A stretch of DNA of 64,000 nt. Source: Rhizobium sp. CIAT894. Lineage in GTDB: Bacteria > Pseudomonadota > Alphaproteobacteria > Rhizobiales > Rhizobiaceae. Position numbers and translations under genes: made by a program. The notes under the pieces were generated by a model. That model did not search any database. It saw nothing but the letters and a program-made list of their open reading frames with translations, and was not told the origin of the DNA. The stretch lies in NCBI RefSeq assembly GCF_000172795.2, contig NZ_CP020952.1, positions 654,395-718,394 of the forward strand, in the 5' to 3' direction. Shown one piece after another: positions 51,958 to 61,466 of this stretch; within the stretch, counting starts at the first letter, position 1; every line of letters starts with the position of its first letter.

Positions 51958-51985
51958 GGCCAAAACGCTACGCGCTTTGACGGGG

Positions 51986-53032
51986 TCAGGTCAGCGTTTC
52001 GTCGGCGTGGCTGAGATCGGAGGCCAGCGCCTTGTCGAGGACCTTCTGGATATTGGCGGCACGGCGGAAGGATGGTTCCTGCGTCCGGCCCGCCCGCACC
52101 GCTTGAACGAAACGCTGGTAGTTGGTCTCGACGGGATCGAAGGGCACGTCGCGCCACGTTGCGGTGTGCACGTCTTCGCCGAGACAGGCGCGCAGCGTCG
52201 ATTGCCCGGTGTCGTAGATCATCTCGATCGAGCCGGTTTCGCCGTAGACCCTGAGACGCAGTTGATCCATCTGGCCGGCGGCGGTGCGCGTCGCCTGGAT
52301 CGTGCCGATTGCGCCATTGGTGAAATCGACATTCATCGTGAAGCTGTCATTGGCGTCGAGATCATATTCGCCGATCTTATCATCGGGCGCCTTGTTGAAG
52401 GTCTTCAGCCGCGCGAAGACATGGGCGACGTCGAGGCCTGAACCGTATGAGGCGAAATCGACGATATGGATACCGATATCGCCGAGCGCGCCGTTCGAGC
52501 CGTGCTTCTTGCTCAGCCGCCACAGCCATTTGCTTTCGCTCTTCCAGTCGCCCCAGTGGCGGCCGACCAGCCAGCTTTGCAGATGCGACGCCTCGACATG
52601 GCGCACCGCGCCGATCTCGCCCGCGAGCACCATCTGCCGGCCCTTCTGCAGCGCCGGCGAATTGCGATAGGTGAAATTGACCATGCCGACCTTGCCGGCC
52701 CGTTCGATCGCCTCGGTCATTTCCATCGCCTTGACCGCATCGGTGGCGAGCGGCTTTTCGCAAAAGACATGTTTGCCGGCAGCAATCGCCTGAAGCGTCG
52801 TCGGGTGGTGGATGCTGTCGGGCGTGACGTTCGCCACCGCATCGAATTCGCCCCAGGCAAGCGCCTCCTCCAGCGAGGTGAAATGGTTGGCGATTCCGTG
52901 TTCGGTGCAGAAGGTGGCGAGCCGCTCCGGGACGACATCGACGCCGCCGACGACGCTGACGCCTTCGATCGCCTTGAAGCGCGCGGCGTGCTGGTTGGCC
53001 ATGCCGCCGGTGCCGAGAATGAGTAAACGCAT
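51986..53032 (-). CDS. Gfo/Idh/MocA family oxidoreductase
   Basis: 348 residues from the ATG at 53032, which has GGAGGAGAAG directly upstream. NAD(P)-binding fold at the start (MRLLILGTGGMANQHAARFK), the EKP motif (AAGKHVFCEKPLATDAVKAM), and the substrate-side region GALGDIGIHIVDFASYGSGL with D and H residues as in sugar dehydrogenases of this family. It is divergent from the CUT1 ABC operon; a degenerate copy of the shared promoter element (53173-53186) lies upstream. It probably oxidises the sugar taken up by that transporter. Confidence 0.88.
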   Translation of the reverse strand: MRLLILGTGGMANQHAARFKAIEGVSVVGGVDVVPERLATFCTEHGIANHFTSLEEALAWGEFDAVANVTPDSIHHPTTLQAIAAGKHVFCEKPLATDAVKAMEMTEAIERAGKVGMVNFTYRNSPALQKGRQMVLAGEIGAVRHVEASHLQSWLVGRHWGDWKSESKWLWRLSKKHGSNGALGDIGIHIVDFASYGSGLDVAHVFARLKTFNKAPDDKIGEYDLDANDSFTMNVDFTNGAIGTIQATRTAAGQMDQLRLRVYGETGSIEMIYDTGQSTLRACLGEDVHTATWRDVPFDPVETNYQRFVQAVRAGRTQEPSFRRAANIQKVLDKALASDLSHADETLT

Positions 53033-53172
53033 CTTCTCCTCCATGGACAGTTTCCGGCCCCACGCAGCCGGGCAAAACCAAACCCTGCCATCGCGGCCAT
53101 CCGCGATCGCTCGTGCTTTCTTCAGGAAAATTGCGGGGGCGATGCGCCGCGCGTCCGACCGGATGCCGCATC

Positions 53173-53186
53173 ACTTTAATTTGGCG
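53173..53186 (-). promoter_or_regulatory. Degenerate copy of the shared element upstream of the dehydrogenase
   Basis: The plus strand reads ACTTTAATTTGGCG, against ACTTTGATTTGGCG in the mannosidase copy at 47016-47046, in the same orientation to its gene. It matches 13 of 14 bases, but the rest of the 31-bp element is not conserved. Confidence 0.35.
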
Positions 53187-53260
53187 CAGATCCCTTCCGA
53201 AAAGGCGGGCGCGCGCTAGCTGCTGTTGAATGTCGCCAGCATCTCAACCTCCCAAGCTCT

Positions 53261-53291
53261 GGCTTGACATCAAATCAAAGTAACTTAATCT
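53261..53291 (+). promoter_or_regulatory. Shared promoter/operator element upstream of the CUT1 ABC operon
   Basis: Starts GGCTTGACATCAAATCAAAG and ends TAACTTAATCT. TTGACA, 16 bases, TAATCT make a good housekeeping promoter with the palindrome AAGTAACTT overlapping its 3' half. It lies 78 bases upstream of the binding-protein start and is nearly identical to the mannosidase copy. Confidence 0.68.
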
Positions 53292-53369
53292 AATTAATGC
53301 AGCACGGAAATGAGGAGAGGTCAACCGACCGCCAGGCTGTATTCGTTCAAAATGGGGAGGAGACCCATC

Positions 53370-54668
53370 ATGAAGAGCGCGACCGTCAGCGCATTGGCGC
53401 TGAGCACGATCTTGTTTTCAGCATCGACGATTTTTGCCCAGGAACTTGCCACGAAAGACCGGATCGGCCTTGCCGATGCGGCCAAGACCCTCGTCGTCCG
53501 CCTGACGAACGACAGCCCGAACAATTCCGATCCCGCCATCGCCGAGGGCTATCAGAAGCTCTTCGTCGATTTCATCAAGAAGCACCCGGACTGGAAATTG
53601 CAGATGCAATTCATGTCCTCCGACATCGGCACCGAACAGGCCAAGATGCTGGAGCAGGCCAAGGCCGGCAATGCGCCCGATTGCGCCGCCGTCGACTCCT
53701 TCGTGCTGTCGCAGTTCATGGTCAACCACGTGCTGGCTGACTTCACGCCGTATTTCTCCAAGGAAGAAGTGGACGATCTCTTCCCCTTCATCCGCAACGG
53801 CATCACCGACAAGGACAAGACGGTGCGCGCCTGGTGGTGGGATACCGACCTTCGTGTGCTCTACCGCAACAAGTCTGTGGTCGCAGATGCGCCTGCGACC
53901 TGGGACGATCTGAAGAAGGCGGCACTTGCCTCCACCAAGGAGGGCATGGAAGGCGTGCTCTTCAACGGCGGGCGCTGGGAAGGCACGACCTTCGACTGGC
54001 TCGCCAATTACTGGGCGCTCGGCGGCAAGCTCGTCGACGACAGCGGCAAGCCGGTCTTCGGCGAAGGCGAGAACAAGGAGAAATTCCTGAAGGCGCTGAA
54101 CTACTTCAAGGATCTCGTCGATTCCGGCGCGGCCCCCAAACGCGTCAGCACGATCGCCAATTACGACGATATGAACGCGGCGGCAGCCGCGGCGACCACA
54201 GCCCTCTTCATCGGCGGCAATTGGCAATATGCGCAGCTGAAATCGACCCTCGACGAAGACGATTTCAAAAACTGGACCTTCTCGCCGATCCCCGGCCCGA
54301 CGGCCGATCAGCGCTCGACAGGCACCGGCGGCTGGACGATCGCCTCTTTCAGCAAGGACAAGGACAAGGTCGAAATGTGCGCCAACCTCGCACGCGAGGT
54401 CTATATGGGGCCGGCAAACGCGCTGCAGCAGCAGCTGCCGACCCGCAAATCGCTGTTCGACAAGTATGAGGTCTTCTCGACGGAAGCCAACAAGACCTTC
54501 GCCAAGGCGCTCGTCGACGGGCAGGCCCGCCCCGGCGTGCCGATCTATCCCGAGATCTCCAACCAGATCCAGATCATGATGGGCGACGTGCTGTCGGGAA
54601 CGAAAAAGCCGGAAGAAGCGCTGGATGCCGCGTTCAACGCGGCGATGGAGGCTTACAAGCGGCTGTGA
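53370..54668 (+). CDS. Sugar ABC transporter periplasmic binding protein, CUT1 type
   Basis: 432 residues from the ATG at 53370 (GGGGAGGAG upstream). Signal peptide (SATVSALALSTILFSASTIF, cleavage near AQEL). Extracellular solute-binding family 1 fold: TLVVRLTNDSPNNSDPAIAE, AKAGNAPDCAAVDSFVLSQF, WWWDTDLRVLYRNKSVVADA, TWDDLKKAALASTKEGMEGV, and ALFIGGNWQYAQLKSTL. It opens an operon with two permeases, a ROK regulator, an isomerase and an ATPase. The substrate is probably a mannoside or related oligosaccharide, given the shared promoter with the mannosidase. Confidence 0.9.
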   Translation: MKSATVSALALSTILFSASTIFAQELATKDRIGLADAAKTLVVRLTNDSPNNSDPAIAEGYQKLFVDFIKKHPDWKLQMQFMSSDIGTEQAKMLEQAKAGNAPDCAAVDSFVLSQFMVNHVLADFTPYFSKEEVDDLFPFIRNGITDKDKTVRAWWWDTDLRVLYRNKSVVADAPATWDDLKKAALASTKEGMEGVLFNGGRWEGTTFDWLANYWALGGKLVDDSGKPVFGEGENKEKFLKALNYFKDLVDSGAAPKRVSTIANYDDMNAAAAAATTALFIGGNWQYAQLKSTLDEDDFKNWTFSPIPGPTADQRSTGTGGWTIASFSKDKDKVEMCANLAREVYMGPANALQQQLPTRKSLFDKYEVFSTEANKTFAKALVDGQARPGVPIYPEISNQIQIMMGDVLSGTKKPEEALDAAFNAAMEAYKRL

Positions 54669-54702
54669 TGCTACGGTTAAGCTCAGGAGATTGGCGAGAG
54701 CA

Positions 54703-54840
54703 GCCCCTCATCCGGCTGCCGCCACCTTCTCCCCGTAAACGGGCGAAGGGACAAGCGGCGACCTCTCCGTCCCTCACCAGCGCCTCGCAGGGCACGTCCC
54801 CTCTCCCCGTTTTTACGGGGAGAGGGTTAGGGTGAGGGGC
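54703..54840. repeat. RIME-like intergenic palindromic repeat
   Basis: 138 bases bounded by an 8-bp terminal inverted repeat (GCCCCTCA / TGAGGGGC), with an internal perfect 11-bp stem at 54800-54825 (CCTCTCCCCGT, TTTT, ACGGGGAGAGG). Its wording (CCCTCATCCGGCTGCCGCC; TTAGGGTGAGGGG) is that of the RIME elements found in rhizobial intergenic regions. It lies between the binding-protein and first permease genes. Confidence 0.75.
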
Positions 54841-54914
54841 CGCCACCCGCACGACAACGGCGGCGCCTGCGCTTGAGGCGCCGCCGACATTGTCAAGTCA
54901 GGACAGAGAAGCCA

Positions 54915-55844
54915 ATGAGCCCTATTGCCATCGAGGTTGACAGCCCGCCTCAAAGCAGAACGTTCATGCGCCGTTTCGCCGGCGCTCCCCTGCCCTGGAT
55001 CATGCCCGTGATCGTCGTCATCGGCATCTTCTATCTCTACCCCGTCATCGACGTTTTCCGTCTTTCCTTCACCAATGCGACGCTGATCGGCGACAATCAG
55101 CAATATACGCTGGGCTCGATCGCCAATGCGCTCAGCTCGCCGCAACTGCCCGACATTCTCTGGGCCACCCTGATCTTCGTCGGCGGCAGCGTCATCGGCC
55201 AGCAGATCCTCGGCCTTGCGGTCGCCGTCACGGTCATTCGCGGCGAAAAGCGTGGGCTGTTCGGCACCACGATCCTGAGGACGACGGCGCTTGTCGCCTG
55301 GGTCGTACCCGGCATTGCCGGCGGCATCATCTGGCAGATGTTGTTTTCCGAAGCGCCTTACGGCGCGCTGAACAGCATATTGAGGCTGATGCACATGCCA
55401 ACCGTCGCCTGGCTTTCCGATCCGGCGATCGCGCCGTGGTCGACGCTGATTTCCAACATCTGGCGCGGCACGGCCTTTTCTATGGTGGTGATGTATGCGG
55501 CGCTGAAATCGATCGATCCCTCGCTCTATGAAGCGGCCGAGGTCGATGGCGCCACCGCATCGCAGCAGTTTTTCTTCGTCACCCTGCCGCAGTTGCGCGC
55601 CGCCATCCTCGTCAACATGATCCTGATCACCATCCAGACGGTAAATACTTTCGATGCGATCATCACGCTCACCGGCGGTGGTCCGGGGCGCGCGACCGAG
55701 GTGATCTCACTCTACGTCTTCAACATCGTCTTCAGAAACTATGATCTATCGGGCGGCAGCGTGCTTTCCGTGCTCATGCTGATCATCAGCCTCGGGCTTG
55801 CCGTCGTCTACGCGTCGTTCCTGCCCAAGGAGGAAGAGCAATGA
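54915..55844 (+). CDS. Sugar ABC transporter permease 1, CUT1 type
   Basis: 309 residues from the ATG at 54915. Six membrane helices: PWIMPVIVVIGIFYLYPVID, ILWATLIFVGGSVIGQQILG, TTALVAWVVPGIAGGIIWQM, and the last near LSVLMLIISLGLAVVYASFL. The permease coupling loop is YEAAEVDGATASQQFFFVTL (the EAA motif). MalF-like partner of the next gene, with which it overlaps by 4 bases (ATGA). The frame upstream to 54873 lies beside the RIME repeat and is not used. Confidence 0.92.
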   Translation: MSPIAIEVDSPPQSRTFMRRFAGAPLPWIMPVIVVIGIFYLYPVIDVFRLSFTNATLIGDNQQYTLGSIANALSSPQLPDILWATLIFVGGSVIGQQILGLAVAVTVIRGEKRGLFGTTILRTTALVAWVVPGIAGGIIWQMLFSEAPYGALNSILRLMHMPTVAWLSDPAIAPWSTLISNIWRGTAFSMVVMYAALKSIDPSLYEAAEVDGATASQQFFFVTLPQLRAAILVNMILITIQTVNTFDAIITLTGGGPGRATEVISLYVFNIVFRNYDLSGGSVLSVLMLIISLGLAVVYASFLPKEEEQ

Positions 55845-56683
55845 GCGGACGCACCGGAAGCCGGCTCGGCGATGCCATGAGTTATCTCTTCATGCTGGTG
55901 ATGTTCGTCTTCTTCGCCGGCCCCCTCACCTATCTCCTGTCGATGGCGCTGCGTGACAAGCGCGAGGTCTATCGCGGCGCAGCGCGCTATATTCCCGACA
56001 ATCCCACCATCCAGAATTTCATCACGGTTCTGAACAACAGCTACTTTCCGATCTATCTCTGGAATGGCCTCAAGCTTGCCGCTCTGAGCGGGATCGGCGT
56101 ACTGATCGTTGCTCTGCCTGCGGCTTACGCCTTTTCCCGCTTCCAGTTCCGCGGCAAGGGCCTGTCGATGATGGGGCTGCTGCTTTTCCAGATGATCTCG
56201 CCGCTGGTCATCATGGTGCCGCTCTACCGCTACATGAACAAGCTCGGCCTGCTGGATACGCATTTCGCCGTCGTCATGGTCTATATCGCGCTCGGCGTCC
56301 CCCTGGCGACCTGGCTGCTGAAGAGCACGGTCGACGGTATTCCGCGCAGCCTCGACGAAGCAGCGATGATCGACGGCTGCAACCGCTTCTCGGTCTTCTG
56401 GCGCATCATCCTGCCTTTGTCGGCGCCCGGCATCGCCTCCGTCTTCATCATCACGGTGATTGCCGGCTGGTCGCAATTCCTGGTGCCTTTCCTGCTGCTC
56501 ACCAAAAATGACCTGATGCCGATCGGCGTCGGAATCTTTAACTTCCGCGGCATGCAGACCGACTCGTCTATCCAACTGCTTGCCGCCGCCTGCCTGATCT
56601 CGGTCGTTCCGGCGATCGTGGCCTTCCTGTCGCTGCAGAGGCTGATCCTCGGCGCGATGACCAGCGGCGCGGTGAAGGGATGA
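55841..56683 (+). CDS. Sugar ABC transporter permease 2, CUT1 type
   Basis: 280 residues. MalG-like: LFMLVMFVFFAGPLTYLLSM at the start, helices at LAALSGIGVLIVALPAAYAF, FQMISPLVIMVPLYRYMNKL and FIITVIAGWSQFLVPFLLLT. The EAA loop is LDEAAMIDGCNRFSVFWRII. The ATG overlaps the stop of permease 1. Confidence 0.92.
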   Translation: MSGRTGSRLGDAMSYLFMLVMFVFFAGPLTYLLSMALRDKREVYRGAARYIPDNPTIQNFITVLNNSYFPIYLWNGLKLAALSGIGVLIVALPAAYAFSRFQFRGKGLSMMGLLLFQMISPLVIMVPLYRYMNKLGLLDTHFAVVMVYIALGVPLATWLLKSTVDGIPRSLDEAAMIDGCNRFSVFWRIILPLSAPGIASVFIITVIAGWSQFLVPFLLLTKNDLMPIGVGIFNFRGMQTDSSIQLLAAACLISVVPAIVAFLSLQRLILGAMTSGAVKG

Positions 56684-56725
56684 GGGTCGGTTTCAATCCC
56701 GATGTGTGATGAAGGACTAGACCCC

Positions 56726-57964
56726 ATGAACCAGATGCTCGGCGCCAGGCTCTCTCCCGATCTGACGGGCGCCAATGTCGAGGATGCGGGCGAGCACAAC
56801 AGGGCGGTGGTACTGCGCTGCATCCATCGCCAGGCGCCGATTTCACGTGCCGAAATCGCCCGGCAGACGGGTTTTACCAAACCGGCGATCGCCCGCATCG
56901 TCGATCGGCTGCTGGACGAGGGTCTGATCATGGAAGCCCGCCGGCGGCATGGGCTCAGAGGCCAGCCGGCAATCGAACTCGAGATCAATCCGGATGCCTG
57001 TTTCGCGATCGGCATCAATATCGATCGCGACCACCTGACGATCCTGGCGGTCGACGCTGTCGGCAATGTCCGCGCCCGCGTGCACCACGAAAAGCGCTTC
57101 ATCCTGCCGGCGGAATTCCTGCAGCTGACCTCAGATGCGATTTCGCATTTCCAGCGCAGCCGACTGATCGACGACGCGCGGCTCGCCGGCATCGGCCTGG
57201 CCATGCCGGATTGGCTTGGGGAGATTTCGCTGCTCGGCAAGCCCGAGGCCTATCAGGAATGGACTGAATTCGATGTGCGCGCGGCGCTGGAAAACTTGAC
57301 GCAGCACCCTGTCTTCATCGAAAATGAAGCCAATGCCGCCGCCCTTGCCGAGCTCGATTATGGACTGGGTGCCGAGAGCAGCAGCTTCTTCTATATCGCC
57401 ATCAATGCCTGCCCCGGCGGCGGCCTCGTGCTCGACGGCAACGGCCATCGCGGCGCCATGGGCCTTAGCGGCGAGATCGGCTGGCTTCCGATTGCCGATG
57501 ACCGGGACGAAAAAGCCCATAAGGTTCAGCTTCTCGGCGAGATATTCTCGCTGTTTTCCCTCTATGATTTTCTGGCGCGCAACGGCGTCGCGGTCAGCGT
57601 TCCCCACGATCTTCTGACGCTCGATGCGCATGGCCGGCGTCTGGTTTCGCAGTGGCTGAAGGAAATGAGCGCGCATCTGGCCGTCGCCGTCAAACATATC
57701 GGCATGATCGTCGACCCCGACGCCGTGCTCGTCGGCGGAAGGCTGCCGATCCGCATCGTCGACGAATTGCTGCGTTATGTGCATGAACATCTCGACGCCG
57801 AGGATACAAACCTGCCCTCGCTGCATCGCGCCTCGATCGGCGAGGACGCCTCGGCCATGGGTGCCGCGGCGATGCCGATGGCAGCCGCCCTCATGCTCGC
57901 ATCGGCAGATGCTGTTCAGCGCACTCGTTCGCCCTTGAAGAATATGGATCGCCTGAACAGCTGA
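56726..57964 (+). CDS. ROK family transcriptional regulator, within the CUT1 operon
   Basis: 412 residues from the ATG at 56726 (AAGGA upstream); an ATG at 56702 is also in frame. HTH: VVLRCIHRQAPISRAEIARQ, TGFTKPAIARIVDRLLDEGL. ROK domain: ACFAIGINIDRDHLTILAVD, PVFIENEANAAALAELDYGL, FFYIAINACPGGGLVLDGNG, HRGAMGLSGEIGWLPIADD. The conserved Glu-Asn-Glu-Ala-Asn-Ala stretch is present; the zinc-binding cysteines are not. It is encoded between permease 2 and the isomerase and is the best candidate to bind the shared element in front of this operon and the mannosidase. Confidence 0.9.
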   Translation: MNQMLGARLSPDLTGANVEDAGEHNRAVVLRCIHRQAPISRAEIARQTGFTKPAIARIVDRLLDEGLIMEARRRHGLRGQPAIELEINPDACFAIGINIDRDHLTILAVDAVGNVRARVHHEKRFILPAEFLQLTSDAISHFQRSRLIDDARLAGIGLAMPDWLGEISLLGKPEAYQEWTEFDVRAALENLTQHPVFIENEANAAALAELDYGLGAESSSFFYIAINACPGGGLVLDGNGHRGAMGLSGEIGWLPIADDRDEKAHKVQLLGEIFSLFSLYDFLARNGVAVSVPHDLLTLDAHGRRLVSQWLKEMSAHLAVAVKHIGMIVDPDAVLVGGRLPIRIVDELLRYVHEHLDAEDTNLPSLHRASIGEDASAMGAAAMPMAAALMLASADAVQRTRSPLKNMDRLNS

Positions 57965-58010
57965 AACGGACGGCGACGCCTCGGGGATTTGGTGAAGATC
58001 GGAGGATTTG

Positions 58011-58865
58011 GTGAGGATCGGCTTTTATACCTCGACATTCAACGACCGCCCGCTGGAAGAAGTGGTGGACTTCGCCGCCTCGGCGGGTTTCGACGCCATC
58101 GAAATCGACGTCGGCGGCCATATCAATACGCCCGACCAGGTGGAGGCCGCCGTCGCACTTGCCCGCAGCCGCGACCTCTTCGTCTCCTCGATCACCTATT
58201 TCGGCAACCAGCTTGATGCCGACCGCGACAGGCGCCGGGAGCTTCGGGCGAGGACATCTGAATTTGCGAGCGCAATCGGCGAGGCCGGCGTTCCGATCTT
58301 CGTGATCTTCCCCGGCCGGGACGACGCGGCCAGCGACGAGGCCAATTATGACGACTTCGCCGCCTTCGTGAAGGAGCTGATCGCGAAGACGCAGTCTTTC
58401 GGCCTCACCTTCGCAATCGAAAACTGGCCGGGGCCGAAAGATAATTTCATCGGAACGACGCCAGGGGGTTGGCAGGAGCTTTTCCGCAGAATCCAGGATC
58501 GCCGTTTCGGCCTGGAATTCGATCCCTCGCACCTCATCCGCATCGGCGTCGATCCCTATTGGGCGATGGAGACGGTAAAAGATCGCATTGCCATCCTGCA
58601 CGCCAAGGATACCGCGATCGACAGGGAGAGCCTGCAGGCCGTCGGCTATCACGGCAAAGGCTGGTGGCAATACAAGCTGCCGGGGCTCGGTCTGCTCGAC
58701 TGGCCGCGCTTCCTGCGGCAGGCCCGCGGCTACGGTTTTGACGGTACGCTGTCGATCGAGCACGAGGATGCCGCTTACGGCTGGCCCGGCAAGGATCTCT
58801 CCGCGCGCAGGCAAGGCGAGCGCCTTGGCCTCGATTATCTCAAGAGTGTCTTGAACGGACTTTGA
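58011..58865 (+). CDS. TIM-barrel sugar phosphate isomerase/epimerase
   Basis: 284 residues from a GTG with GGAGG six bases upstream. AP-endonuclease-2-type barrel: VRIGFYTSTFNDRPLEEVVD, AASAGFDAIEIDVGGHINTP, LTFAIENWPGPKDNFIGTTP, FGLEFDPSHLIRIGVDPYWA, IAILHAKDTAIDRESLQAVG and GTLSIEHEDAAYGWPGKDLS. The metal-ligand Glu, Asp, His and Glu at the strand ends are in place. It presumably acts on the product of the dehydrogenase at 51986; the exact reaction is unknown. Confidence 0.87.
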   Translation: MRIGFYTSTFNDRPLEEVVDFAASAGFDAIEIDVGGHINTPDQVEAAVALARSRDLFVSSITYFGNQLDADRDRRRELRARTSEFASAIGEAGVPIFVIFPGRDDAASDEANYDDFAAFVKELIAKTQSFGLTFAIENWPGPKDNFIGTTPGGWQELFRRIQDRRFGLEFDPSHLIRIGVDPYWAMETVKDRIAILHAKDTAIDRESLQAVGYHGKGWWQYKLPGLGLLDWPRFLRQARGYGFDGTLSIEHEDAAYGWPGKDLSARRQGERLGLDYLKSVLNGL

Positions 58866-58887
58866 CGGCGAATTCGGGAGGAATTTC

Positions 58888-59949
<1,062 letters not shown>

Positions 59950-59986
59950 TCCGGCCGATTGCCCCCTCCCCTTTTGGCCGGTGCCG

Positions 59987-60015
59987 GCCGGGGGCGCGTT
60001 TTCCGCGCCCCCGGC
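59987..60015 (+). terminator. Hairpin terminator after the CUT1 operon
   Basis: A perfect 12-bp stem (GCCGGGGGCGCG / CGCGCCCCCGGC) with a 5-base loop, 38 bases after the ATPase stop. It has no clear T-run, but it separates the sugar operon from the replication region. Confidence 0.6.
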
Positions 60016-60076
60016 CACGAAAGCTTCGTCCTCCCCCAGTCATTCAGCTGTTCCAAGTGCTTGAACGAGCACTGAA

Positions 60077-60098
60077 AAGGTTAATATGCGTTAACCTT
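60077..60098. promoter_or_regulatory. Inverted repeat upstream of repA (incompatibility/operator region)
   Basis: AAGGTTAA, 6 bases, TTAACCTT, about 90 bases upstream of repA. In repABC plasmids this region carries the repA promoter and the RepA/RepB binding sites for autoregulation. Confidence 0.5.
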
Positions 60099-60131
60099 AA
60101 AATTCTTGGCCGGCATCGGAGAATCGCGGAT

Positions 60132-60171
60132 AATAACGGTTAGACGGGCTTTTGATCCCGAAAATCGTTAT
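60132..60171. promoter_or_regulatory. Nested inverted repeat before repA
   Basis: Outer arms ATAACG and CGTTAT enclose an inner hairpin CGGG, 8 bases, CCCG, ending a few bases before the repA ribosome binding site. It is a possible operator or translational control hairpin. Confidence 0.4.
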
Positions 60172-60188
60172 CTGGAAGATTGCTGCCA

Positions 60189-61397
60189 ATGAACGCTAAT
60201 TTGACGGCCTTGAACAAGGCGACGTTGCATTTCGAGGATCAGATCCTCGAACAGGGCGACGTGATTTCAAAGAAGCTCCACCTGCTCAGTGTCCAGCGTT
60301 TTCCGCCCAATGCGAAGAAGACGTTGCGCAGCTTCTCCCTGGCAGAAGTTGCGACCTATGTCGGCGCCTCGCAAAGCACGCTGAAGAAACTGCATCTCGA
60401 AGGCAAAGGCCCCTGCCCACAGACCTCGCCCTCCGGGCGCCGTTCCTATACCGCCGAGCAGATGCTGGAACTCAGGCGCTATCTCGATGCTCATGGCCGC
60501 TCCGAGAGCCGCATGTATGTGCCCCATCGCCGCGGCCACGAGAAGCTGCAGGTCATCGCCATCGTCAATTTCAAGGGCGGCTCGGGCAAGACGACGACGG
60601 CTGCCCATCTTGCCCAGCATCTGGCGCTGACCGGCCACCGCGTGCTTGCCGTCGATCTCGATCCGCAGGCATCGCTGTCATCCCTGCACGGCTTCCAGCC
60701 GGAGTTCGACCAGGCCTCGTCGCTCTATGAAGCGATCCGCTACGACGGCGAGAAGAAGCCGCTCTCCGAGATCATCCACAAGACGAATTTTCCCGGCCTC
60801 GATATCGTCCCGGCCAATCTCGACTTGCAGGAATATGAATACGATACGCCGCTCGCCATGGCCGACAAATCGACCAATGACGGCAAGACCTTCTTCACCC
60901 GCATTTCGCGCGCGCTCGCCGAGGTCGACGATCGCTACGATGTCGTGGTCATCGATTGCCCGCCGCAGCTCGGTTACCTCACGCTGACGGCGCTGACGGC
61001 AGCGACCAGCGTGCTGATCACCATCCATCCGCAGATGCTCGACGTCATGTCGATGGGCCAGTTCCTGCTCATGCTCGGCGGCATCCTGAAGCCGATCCGC
61101 GCCGCCGGCGCCGAAGTGAACCTCTCCTGGTACCGCTATCTCATCACCCGCTACGAACCAACCGACGTGCCGCAGGCGCAGATGGTGGGCTTCATGTCGA
61201 CGATGTTCCATGAGTTCATGCTCCGCAACCAGATGGTCAAATCAACGGCGATCTCGGATGCCGGGATCACCAAGCAGACACTCTATGAGGTCGAACGCGC
61301 CTCGCTGAACCGGGGGACATATGATCGCGCGCTGGAGGCGATGGACGCCGTCAACGCTGAGATCGCAGCGCTTATTCATCAAGCATGGGAGCGGTGA
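60189..61397 (+). CDS. repA: Plasmid partitioning ATPase RepA (ParA family)
   Basis: 402 residues from the ATG at 60189 (GGAAG ten bases upstream). N-terminal HTH part (FSLAEVATYVGASQSTLKKL), then the deviant Walker ATPase: VIAIVNFKGGSGKTTTAAHL, VLAVDLDPQASLSSLHGFQP, VVVIDCPPQLGYLTLTALTA. This is the first gene of the repABC cassette; it moves plasmid copies apart with RepB and represses the operon. The length is normal for the family. Its stop codon lies inside the palindrome at 61394-61419. Confidence 0.95.
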   Translation: MNANLTALNKATLHFEDQILEQGDVISKKLHLLSVQRFPPNAKKTLRSFSLAEVATYVGASQSTLKKLHLEGKGPCPQTSPSGRRSYTAEQMLELRRYLDAHGRSESRMYVPHRRGHEKLQVIAIVNFKGGSGKTTTAAHLAQHLALTGHRVLAVDLDPQASLSSLHGFQPEFDQASSLYEAIRYDGEKKPLSEIIHKTNFPGLDIVPANLDLQEYEYDTPLAMADKSTNDGKTFFTRISRALAEVDDRYDVVVIDCPPQLGYLTLTALTAATSVLITIHPQMLDVMSMGQFLLMLGGILKPIRAAGAEVNLSWYRYLITRYEPTDVPQAQMVGFMSTMFHEFMLRNQMVKSTAISDAGITKQTLYEVERASLNRGTYDRALEAMDAVNAEIAALIHQAWER

Positions 61398-61419
61398 ACT
61401 TGTCGGCTGACAAATTCAC
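61394..61419. promoter_or_regulatory. Candidate parS centromere between repA and repB
   Basis: A 26-bp near-perfect palindrome: GTGAA, C, TTGTC, GGCT, GACAA, A, TTCAC. It overlaps the repA stop. RepB-binding parS palindromes are known upstream of repA, between repA and repB, or after repC, depending on the replicon; this is the best palindrome I see in the cassette. Confidence 0.65.
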
Positions 61420-61466
61420 GCTTTCCTCAAGCCGAATCAAATGATTGACCGACATCGGAGGAAACG

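Larger units (their letters stand above)
53033..53369. other. Divergent intergenic region (337 bp)
   Basis: Lies between the dehydrogenase (minus) and the ABC binding protein (plus). It holds the two related elements at 53173-53186 and 53261-53291; I see no gene. Confidence 0.45.
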
